From the NCBI GenBank assembly GCA_947632495.1, contig CANRPL010000067.1, positions 1 through 5,874 of the forward strand: 5,874 bases of DNA. The letters run 5' to 3'. Source of the stretch: an uncultured Bacilli bacterium. GTDB lineage: Bacteria > Bacillota_I > Bacilli_A > RF39 > UBA660. A program made the position numbers and the translations under genes. The notes beneath the pieces were generated by a model, which made no database searches, was not told the origin of the DNA, and was given only the letters and a program-made list of their open reading frames with translations. Positions 1 through 5,108 of this stretch are shown piece after piece; the first letter of the stretch is position 1, and each line of letters opens with the position of its first letter.

Positions 1-1502
1 CTAAAATAAAAGCAAATAACTTGGAAAAATTTAAAGCTTATTTAGATAGCGATAAAGATATTAAAGAATTAGTTAATGATATTCAATATTCTTATGCTTT
101 AAATTTACAATTATATAGTTCCGATACCTCTAAAGGACCTATCCAAGTAAATCCTAGTCCCGTTATGGAAAAGATTGGTTTTACAGATAGTACTAACGGA
201 ACTCTTCAAATGGTTGATTCACAATACGATATGTGGCGTGAACTATTGAATAATGAAGAACTTTTAAAGTCACAATATGATGTCGTAGCTGGTCGTTTTC
301 CACAAAAATATAATGAAGTTGTCCTTATTATGAATGAAAATAATGAGGTTAGTGATTATACACTTTATACATTAGGATTAAAAGATCAAGAAGAAATTGA
401 AGGTCTTCTTAAGAGAATGGTAGATGGTGAGACCATTGATTTTGAACCATCCTCTTATACTTATGATGAAATTTTAGATTTAACTTTTAAATTGGTTTTA
501 AATACTGATTACTATGAAAAGAATGGTAAGATTTGGGTTAATAAAAAAGATGACAAAGATTATATGAAGAAAGTTGTTGATAAAGCTGAAGAAATTAAAG
601 TTGTCGGTATTATCAAACCTAATCCTGAAGCTGTTGTTGAGTTAAGTCATGGTGAAATTGGCTATCTTCATTCTTTAACCACTTATGTTATTGATAAGAT
701 TAATAATACTGATATTGTTAAGGAACAAAAAGCTAATGATCAAGTTAATGTGCTTTCGGGTGGTAAATTTAGAGATCCTAATGAAGAATTTGATATTACT
801 CAATTATCAGCTGAACAACAAAAATATTTAGCTTCTTTATCGCAAGAAGAGTTAGCTCGTGTCATATCAAATTATATGGATACTTATGGTGCGACATACG
901 ATGATAATATGAAATCTTTTGGTGTTGTTAACATCGATAAACCAAGTCGAATCAATATTTATCCAAAAGATTTTGAATCAAAGGAAGAAATTACAAAGCT
1001 AATTGAGAAATATAATGATAAAGTCAAAGAGGAAGATGTTATTAATTATACTGATTATGTTGGCTTAATGATGTCTAGTATTACAACTATTATTGATATT
1101 ATCAGTTATGTTTTAATGGCTTTTGTATCAATATCTCTTATAGTTTCATCAATTATGATTGGTATTATAACTTACATTAGTGTATTAGAAAGAACAAAAG
1201 AAATTGGTATTTTAAGAAGTATTGGTGCTTCTAAAAAAGATATTTCTCGTGTTTTCAATGCTGAAACATTCATTGTCGGCTTAATAGCTGGTTTAATTGG
1301 TATTGGCGTAACTCTTCTTTTAAATATTCCAATCAATATAGTAATTGGAAATATGACCGATGTTCATAACATATCTAAATTGCCTTATGTCGGCGCTATC
1401 ATTTTAGTATGTATTAGTATGTTACTAACGGTTATAGCTGGTTTAATACCATCACGTATTGCTTCTCGTAAAGATCCAGTTGAAGCTTTAAGAACAGAAT
1501 AA
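1..1502 (+). CDS. ABC transporter permease, FtsX/MacB-like, C-terminal part (5' end outside window)
   Basis: The reading frame is open from base 3 to the TAA at 1500-1502 with no stop back to the window edge, so this is the 3' part of a longer gene. The TTG at 21 is internal, not a start. The visible ~500 residues are a large soluble, presumably extracytoplasmic, domain (about residues 1-350 counted from base 21), then three hydrophobic segments (about 355-384, 414-440 and 453-477). Between the first two lies the FtsX-family cytoplasmic signature ERTKEIGILRSIGASKKDI, and the protein ends with SRIASRKDPVEALRTE, the usual C-terminal motif of MacB-like permeases. Family members with this type of soluble domain (MWRELL, QYDVVAGRFP, YTLGLKD) are in my recollection often fusions with an N-terminal ATPase domain and a first membrane helix. 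Those parts would lie upstream and are not seen. Substrate is unknown; peptide, drug or lipoprotein export are options. A terminator directly after the stop ends this transcript. Confidence 0.9.
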   Translation, partial: KIKANNLEKFKAYLDSDKDIKELVNDIQYSYALNLQLYSSDTSKGPIQVNPSPVMEKIGFTDSTNGTLQMVDSQYDMWRELLNNEELLKSQYDVVAGRFPQKYNEVVLIMNENNEVSDYTLYTLGLKDQEEIEGLLKRMVDGETIDFEPSSYTYDEILDLTFKLVLNTDYYEKNGKIWVNKKDDKDYMKKVVDKAEEIKVVGIIKPNPEAVVELSHGEIGYLHSLTTYVIDKINNTDIVKEQKANDQVNVLSGGKFRDPNEEFDITQLSAEQQKYLASLSQEELARVISNYMDTYGATYDDNMKSFGVVNIDKPSRINIYPKDFESKEEITKLIEKYNDKVKEEDVINYTDYVGLMMSSITTIIDIISYVLMAFVSISLIVSSIMIGIITYISVLERTKEIGILRSIGASKKDISRVFNAETFIVGLIAGLIGIGVTLLLNIPINIVIGNMTDVHNISKLPYVGAIILVCISMLLTVIAGLIPSRIASRKDPVEALRTE

Positions 1503-1506
1503 TTAG

Positions 1507-1540
1507 AAAGTCAAAATGTTTAAAACATTTTGACTTTTTT
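1507..1540 (+). terminator. Intrinsic terminator after the ABC permease gene
   Basis: A perfect inverted repeat, 1507-1520 against 1524-1537 with a 3-nt loop, forms a 14-bp AT-rich stem that runs into a T tract (1535-1540). It starts 5 nt after the permease stop codon. It separates the transporter transcript from the small gene and the str operon downstream. Confidence 0.9.
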
Positions 1541-1613
1541 ATTAAAAAGTATATTTCTTTGATAAATATTAAGCATATAATGTAGAGAAATAATAGATAA
1601 TTTATTTATTTTG

Positions 1614-1642
1614 TTGAAAAAAGCCGAAAAATAGGGTACAAT
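1614..1642 (+). promoter_or_regulatory. Sigma-A type promoter for the 45-codon small gene
   Basis: TTGAAA at 1614-1619 and TACAAT at 1637-1642 each differ from consensus by one base and are separated by the optimal 17 nt. Transcription would begin near 1649, leaving about 35 nt before the ribosome binding site of the small gene. With no terminator between 1822 and the str operon, this transcript could also read into rpsL. Confidence 0.7.
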
Positions 1643-1673
1643 TAAATTGTATAGTTATTAGAATATCGTGGGT

Positions 1674-1680
1674 GAGGTGG
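1674..1680 (+). promoter_or_regulatory. Strong ribosome binding site that fixes the start of the small gene
   Basis: GAGGTGG at 1674-1680 is close to the Shine-Dalgarno consensus, with the GAGGTG core ending 5 nt before the ATG at 1685. This site is the main reason to treat the following 45-codon frame as a real gene. Confidence 0.7.
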
Positions 1681-1684
1681 TATT

Positions 1685-1822
1685 ATGAGTAAGGATACAA
1701 CGATAACAAGATATTTTGTTATATTAGCTATTTTCTTTGTCATATGGCTTTTTTTGGTCCATGACTTCATTAAGAACCCATCTATACGTAGTTTATTTAG
1801 CATTGAAGAATCAAGTTTATAA
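1685..1822 (+). CDS. Small single-pass membrane protein, 45 aa, unknown function
   Basis: The frame runs from ATG 1685 to TAA 1820-1822. The protein has a short polar N terminus (MSKDTTITR), one hydrophobic helix at about residues 10-25 (rich in F, I, V, L and W), then a mixed tail with DFIKNPSIRSLF and an acidic end with two Glu at 41-42. A near-consensus promoter and a strong Shine-Dalgarno at good spacing stand directly upstream, which argues against a chance ORF. I do not recognise the family. I considered SecE, a small membrane protein often encoded near ribosomal genes, but the conserved K-x-x-T-W-P stretch before its helix is absent. Charge balance does not settle the topology. The gene sits alone between a terminator and the str operon promoter, so its context gives no function. 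Translation is likely; function is unknown. Confidence 0.6.
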   Translation: MSKDTTITRYFVILAIFFVIWLFLVHDFIKNPSIRSLFSIEESSL

Positions 1823-1849
1823 TTTTAAAAAAATAATAAAAAAAGATTG

Positions 1850-1878
1850 TTGACAAACGTATGAATAAGTGTTATATT
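1850..1878 (+). promoter_or_regulatory. Main str operon promoter (extended -10)
   Basis: A perfect TTGACA -35 box (1850-1855) is followed after 17 nt by TATATT (1873-1878, five of six consensus bases), and TG at 1870-1871 makes an extended -10 motif. This is the strongest promoter visible in the window, as expected for a ribosomal protein operon. Transcription would begin near 1883-1886, giving an rpsL leader of about 115 nt. Confidence 0.85.
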
Positions 1879-1890
1879 ATTTATGCGTTT

Positions 1891-1925
1891 TTAATTGGGA
1901 TTTGCCTTTGCAAATCCTTAATTAA
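1891..1925 (+). promoter_or_regulatory. Hairpin at the 5' end of the rpsL leader RNA
   Basis: Bases 1898-1905 (GGATTTGC) pair perfectly with 1910-1917 (GCAAATCC) around a CTTT loop. A further 6-bp stem, 1891-1896 with 1920-1925, lies below a small internal loop (G1897 against T1918-T1919). No T tract follows, so it is not an intrinsic terminator. It would form within a few bases of the predicted RNA 5' end, where it could protect the mRNA or form part of a regulatory leader. Folding is by eye. Confidence 0.65.
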
Positions 1926-1938
1926 GAGAGAATATGAA

Positions 1939-1980
1939 ACACCTGGGAGTGTGCAAAGAAAACTAGGCTAGCATCCTAGC
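1939..1980 (+). promoter_or_regulatory. Distal part of the rpsL leader with two small hairpins
   Basis: Two short stem-loops are visible: ACAC 1939-1942 with GTGT 1949-1952 (6-nt loop CTGGGA), and GCTAG 1967-1971 with CTAGC 1976-1980 (loop CATC). The second can instead pair as CTAGG 1963-1967 with CCTAG 1975-1979. It ends 6 nt before the rpsL Shine-Dalgarno region, so it could influence translation initiation. Each stem is only 4-5 bp; relevance depends on conservation. Confidence 0.4.
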
Positions 1981-1999
1981 TAAAAGAAAGGAGAAAAAT

Positions 2000-2419
2000 A
2001 TGCCAACTATTAATCAATTAGTTAGAAAAGGTAGATCAAATAAAACACGTAAGAGTAAATCACCAGTTTTAGGAATTGGATATAACAGCAAGGACAAGAA
2101 ACAAACAAATCAAAACTCTCCACAAAAACGTGGGGTATGTACTCGTGTTGGAACAATGACACCTAAAAAGCCAAACTCTGCATTACGTAAGTATGCCCGT
2201 GTTAGACTTTCTAATGGAATGGAAGTTACTTCTTATATTCCTGGTGAAGGTCATAATTTACAAGAACACAGCGTTGTAATGATTCGTGGTGGCCGTGTTA
2301 AGGATCTTATCGGTGTTCGTTATCACATTATTCGTGGTACTTTAGATACTGCTGGTGTTGAAAACCGTCGCCAAGGTCGTTCTAAATATGGTACTAAAAA
2401 ACCAAAAGATAATAAATAA
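2000..2419 (+). CDS. rpsL: 30S ribosomal protein S12
   Basis: S12 lies at the decoding centre of the 30S subunit and helps control tRNA selection accuracy. The 139-residue protein matches the family along its length, starting MPTINQLVRKGR. It has the 13-residue insertion typical of Firmicutes (about residues 25-40, containing GYNSKDKK) ahead of SPQKRGVCTRVGT and TPKKPNSALRKYARVRL. Lys56 corresponds to the E. coli Lys42/43 streptomycin site and is wild type. Lys101 and Asp102 match the second streptomycin-site lysine and the Asp that RimO methylthiolates in E. coli. The following loop reads KDLIGVRYH, with Ile104 where nearly all S12 proteins have Pro. The start is set by AAAGGAG at 1987-1993, 6 nt before the ATG. 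It is the first gene of the str operon, 30 nt before rpsG, under the promoter at 1850-1878. Confidence 0.98.
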   Translation: MPTINQLVRKGRSNKTRKSKSPVLGIGYNSKDKKQTNQNSPQKRGVCTRVGTMTPKKPNSALRKYARVRLSNGMEVTSYIPGEGHNLQEHSVVMIRGGRVKDLIGVRYHIIRGTLDTAGVENRRQGRSKYGTKKPKDNK

Positions 2420-2449
2420 TAAACAATAATAAAGTAAAGGAGGATAAAT

Positions 2450-2917
2450 ATGCGTAAAAAACGTGCCGTTAAAAGAGATGTTTTACCAGATCCAATATAC
2501 AATTCAAAATTAGTTACAAAGTTAATTAATAGTATAATGTTAGATGGTAAAAAAGGTATTGCGCAAAAGATTTTGTACAATGCTTTCGATATGGTTAAAG
2601 AAAAGACTAATCAAGAACCAATGGAAGTTTTTGAAAAGGCTATGGAAAATATTAAACCAGCTTTGGAAGTTAAATCAAGACGTGTTGGTGGTGCTAACTA
2701 CCAAGTACCAATTGAAGTTAAAGCTGATCGTAGTCAAGCTCTAGCACTTCGTTGGTTAGTTCAATATGCAAGATTACGTGGTGGTCATTCAATGGCTGAA
2801 AATCTTGCTAATGAAATAATTGATGCTTCTAATGGAGTAGGAGCAGCTGTTAAGAAACGTGAGGATACTCACAGAATGGCAGAGGCTAATAAAGCATTTG
2901 CTCATTATCGTTGGTAA
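2450..2917 (+). CDS. rpsG: 30S ribosomal protein S7
   Basis: S7 is a primary binder of the 3' major domain of 16S rRNA. It starts assembly of the 30S head and lines the E-site exit channel for mRNA and tRNA. The 155-residue protein has the usual bacterial length and shows family motifs from end to end: KRDVLPDPIYNSKLV near residues 8-22, LDGKKG near 31-36, RRVGGANYQVPIEV near 77-90, LRWLVQYARLRG, and the C-terminal KKREDTHRMAEANKAFAHYRW region. AAGGAGG at 2437-2443 with a 6-nt spacer sets the ATG. The gene lies between rpsL and fusA with no promoter or terminator visible on either side, so it is expected to be co-transcribed. In E. coli S7 represses translation of its own operon from the rpsL-rpsG gap. 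Here that gap is 30 nt of AT-rich sequence with no obvious equivalent structure, so such control is not supported. Confidence 0.98.
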   Translation: MRKKRAVKRDVLPDPIYNSKLVTKLINSIMLDGKKGIAQKILYNAFDMVKEKTNQEPMEVFEKAMENIKPALEVKSRRVGGANYQVPIEVKADRSQALALRWLVQYARLRGGHSMAENLANEIIDASNGVGAAVKKREDTHRMAEANKAFAHYRW

Positions 2918-2941
2918 TTATAATAGGAAAGGAAATAAAGT

Positions 2942-5014
2942 ATGGCTCGTGAATATAGTTTAGAGAAAACTCGTAATATCGGTATTATGGCTCATATTGA
3001 TGCAGGTAAAACAACTTTTACTGAACGTGTGCTATTTCATACCGGTAAAACCCATAAAATTGGTGAAACTCACGATGGTGAGTCACAAATGGACTGGATG
3101 GAGCAAGAAAAAGAGCGTGGTATAACTATTACTTCAGCTGCTACAACAGCTTTTTGGAAGGGTACACGTTTAAATATTATTGATACTCCAGGACACGTTG
3201 ATTTCACTATAGAGGTATCAAGATCACTTCGTGTTCTAGATGGAGCTATTGCTCTATTAGATGCACAAGCTGGTGTTGAGCCACAAACTGAAACTGTTTG
3301 GCGTCAAGCAACAGAATTCAAAGTACCTCGTATGATTTTCTGTAATAAAATGGATAAGATGGGAGCAAGCTTTGAATATAGTTTATCAACTATTGATAGT
3401 CGTTTAGGAGTAAACGCTAAACCAATTCAATGGCCTATTGGAGCAGAAAATGAATTCAATGGGGTTGTTGATTTAGTTACACGTACTGCTTATCATTTCG
3501 ATGGTGAGGAGCACGAAAATGCACAAGTTATCGATATTCCTGAAGATTTAAAGGATATTGTTGAACAAAAGAGAATAGAATTAATTGAAGCGGTAGCTGA
3601 ATTTGATGATGAATTAATGGAAAAGTATCTAGAAGGCGAAGAAGTAAGTGTCGATTTAATCAAATGTGCTATTCGTAAAGGTACTCTAGAAGTTAAATTC
3701 TTCCCAGTTCTTTGCGGTACAGCTTTAGGTAATATGGGTGTTAAACAAGCCCTAGACGCTGTTATCGATTATTTACCAGCACCAACTGATGTTGAATCAA
3801 TTAAAGGTGTTGATTTAGATGGTAAAGAGATAGCTCGTCATCCATCTGATTCAGAACCATTTGCATCTTTAGCATTTAAGGTTATGACTGATCCATTTGT
3901 TGGACGTTTAACTTTCTTCAGAGTTTATTCTGGTCATTTAGAGAGTGGATCATATGTTTTAAATGCTACTAAAAATGTTAAGGAAAGAATTGGTCGTATC
4001 TTACTAATGCACGCTAATACACGTACGGAAATTAGTGAGGTATGGGCTGGTGATATCGCTGCTGCTGTAGGTCTTAAAAATACAACAACAGGTGATACTT
4101 TATGTGATGAAAAGAAACCTTGTATTCTTGAATCAATGGTTTTCCCAGAACCAGTTATTGAACTTGCTATTGAACCAAAATCAAAAGCTGATCAGGACAA
4201 AATGGCTCTAGCTTTACAAAAGTTAGCTGAAGAAGATCCAACTTTTAGAGCTAGTACAAACCATGAAACTGGTCAAACAATTATTGCTGGTATGGGTGAG
4301 TTGCATTTAGATGTCATTGTTGATCGTATGAAGAGAGAATTCAATGTTGAAGCTAACATTGGTCAACCTCAAGTATCATATCGTGAGACAATTACGCAAG
4401 CTGCTGAATGTGAAGGTAAATATATTAAACAATCTGGTGGTCGTGGACAATATGGTCACGTATGGATTAGATTTGAACCAAATCCTGATAAAGGTTATGA
4501 GTTCGTCGATGCTATCGTTGGTGGTGTTGTTCCTCGTGAATATATTCCAGTAACGGATAAAGGTTTACAAGATGCTTTAAAAACTGGTATTTTAGCTGGT
4601 TATCCAATGGTAGATATTAAAGCAACTTTATTCGATGGATCATATCACGATGTCGACTCATCAGAAATGGCCTATAAGATTGCTGCTTCTATGGCTTTAA
4701 AAGAAGCTAAAAATAAATGTAAGCCAATTTTACTTGAGCCTATTATGAAAGTTCAAGTTGTTGTTCCTGATGAATATCTAGGAAATGTTATGGGAGATAT
4801 TACTGCTCGTCGTGGACGTCCAATGGGTCAAGAGAGTCGTGGTAATGCGATTGCAATTGATGCTATGGTTCCATTAGCTGAAATGTTCGGTTATGCAACG
4901 AGTTTAAGATCTAATACCCAAGGTCGTGGAAACTTCACAATGGAATTCGATCATTATGAAGAAGTTCCAAAGAACATCTCTGATGAAATCGTAAAAAGAA
5001 ATGGTGGAAACTAG
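2942..5014 (+). CDS. fusA: Translation elongation factor G (EF-G)
   Basis: EF-G is the cytoplasmic GTPase that moves tRNAs and mRNA through the ribosome after peptide transfer and, with ribosome recycling factor, splits ribosomes after termination. The 690-residue protein has the standard length and five-domain order. The G domain holds the P-loop AHIDAGKT at 17-24, switch I RGITIT near 59-64, DTPGH at 81-85, NKMD at 135-138, and a G5 motif CGTA at 258-261 (Thr in place of the more common Ser). Domains II and III cover about 300-480, including GMGELHLDVIVDRMKREFNVE. Domain IV has SGGRGQYGHV at 498-507 and the loop SYHDVD with His569 near the decoding site. Domain V includes GDITARRGRP and ends with RSNTQGRG and HYEEVPK motifs. 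GGAAAGGAA at 2926-2934 lies 7 nt before the ATG. It follows rpsG by 24 nt. The TAG stop lies inside a stem-loop. Nothing suggests a paralogue such as the tetracycline-protection proteins. Confidence 0.98.
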   Translation: MAREYSLEKTRNIGIMAHIDAGKTTFTERVLFHTGKTHKIGETHDGESQMDWMEQEKERGITITSAATTAFWKGTRLNIIDTPGHVDFTIEVSRSLRVLDGAIALLDAQAGVEPQTETVWRQATEFKVPRMIFCNKMDKMGASFEYSLSTIDSRLGVNAKPIQWPIGAENEFNGVVDLVTRTAYHFDGEEHENAQVIDIPEDLKDIVEQKRIELIEAVAEFDDELMEKYLEGEEVSVDLIKCAIRKGTLEVKFFPVLCGTALGNMGVKQALDAVIDYLPAPTDVESIKGVDLDGKEIARHPSDSEPFASLAFKVMTDPFVGRLTFFRVYSGHLESGSYVLNATKNVKERIGRILLMHANTRTEISEVWAGDIAAAVGLKNTTTGDTLCDEKKPCILESMVFPEPVIELAIEPKSKADQDKMALALQKLAEEDPTFRASTNHETGQTIIAGMGELHLDVIVDRMKREFNVEANIGQPQVSYRETITQAAECEGKYIKQSGGRGQYGHVWIRFEPNPDKGYEFVDAIVGGVVPREYIPVTDKGLQDALKTGILAGYPMVDIKATLFDGSYHDVDSSEMAYKIAASMALKEAKNKCKPILLEPIMKVQVVVPDEYLGNVMGDITARRGRPMGQESRGNAIAIDAMVPLAEMFGYATSLRSNTQGRGNFTMEFDHYEEVPKNISDEIVKRNGGN

Positions 5015-5034
5015 TAAATAACTACTAGTTTCTA
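5005..5034 (+). promoter_or_regulatory. Stem-loop overlapping the fusA stop codon
   Basis: Bases 5005-5016 pair with 5023-5034 (12 bp with one G-T pair, of which 9 in a row, 5008-5016 with 5023-5031, are perfect) around the loop AATAAC. The TAG stop at 5012-5014 is within the 5' arm. No T tract follows, so this is unlikely to be a strong intrinsic terminator. It could mark the 3' end or a processing point between fusA and tuf mRNA. Confidence 0.5.
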
Positions 5035-5046
5035 GCCAAAAAAGGC

Positions 5047-5075
5047 TTGCTATTTTAATAGTAATTCGCTATAAT
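5047..5075 (+). promoter_or_regulatory. Separate tuf promoter
   Basis: A perfect TATAAT -10 box at 5070-5075 lies 17 nt downstream of TTGCTA (5047-5052, four of six -35 consensus bases). Transcription would begin near 5082, about 27 nt before the tuf ATG. An extra promoter ahead of tuf is known in other bacteria and fits the need for several EF-Tu per ribosome. The -35 and spacer also form an inverted repeat (5047-5054 with 5057-5064). Confidence 0.7.
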
Positions 5076-5108
5076 ATTGTTGTATGTAAATTAAGGAGGA
5101 AATAAAAT

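Noticed and set aside
21..23. TTG as start of the permease gene
   Set aside because: The frame is open upstream to the window edge (KIKANN precedes it), no Shine-Dalgarno is visible, and the protein would begin inside a domain. It is an internal Leu codon.
1541..1613. Possible RNA gene or repeat in the AT-rich gap
   Set aside because: No stable stem, tRNA-like fold, repeat unit or coding frame with a ribosome binding site could be seen.
1685..1822. SecE as identity of the small membrane protein
   Set aside because: It has one helix and suitable size, but the conserved Lys/Thr-Trp-Pro stretch and amphipathic region before the SecE helix are missing.
1891..1925. Leader hairpin as a transcription attenuator
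   Set aside because: The stem is strong enough but is followed by GAGAGAAT rather than a T tract, so it cannot be called an intrinsic terminator.
2323..2580. Minus-strand frame of 85 codons across the rpsL-rpsG junction
   Set aside because: It lies antisense to two highly conserved ribosomal protein genes, has no recognisable product and is explained as a shadow of their codon pattern.
2544..2744. 66-codon + frame inside rpsG
   Set aside because: Out-of-frame shadow of rpsG; the Lys/Leu-rich translation follows from its codon bias.
4344..4553. 69-codon + frame inside fusA
   Set aside because: Out-of-frame shadow of the conserved EF-G domain IV region; no ribosome binding site.
5005..5047. 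Intrinsic terminator between fusA and tuf
   Set aside because: The first stem is followed by CTAGCC and A-rich sequence, and the second stem is only 4 bp with an interrupted T stretch. At most partial termination is possible.
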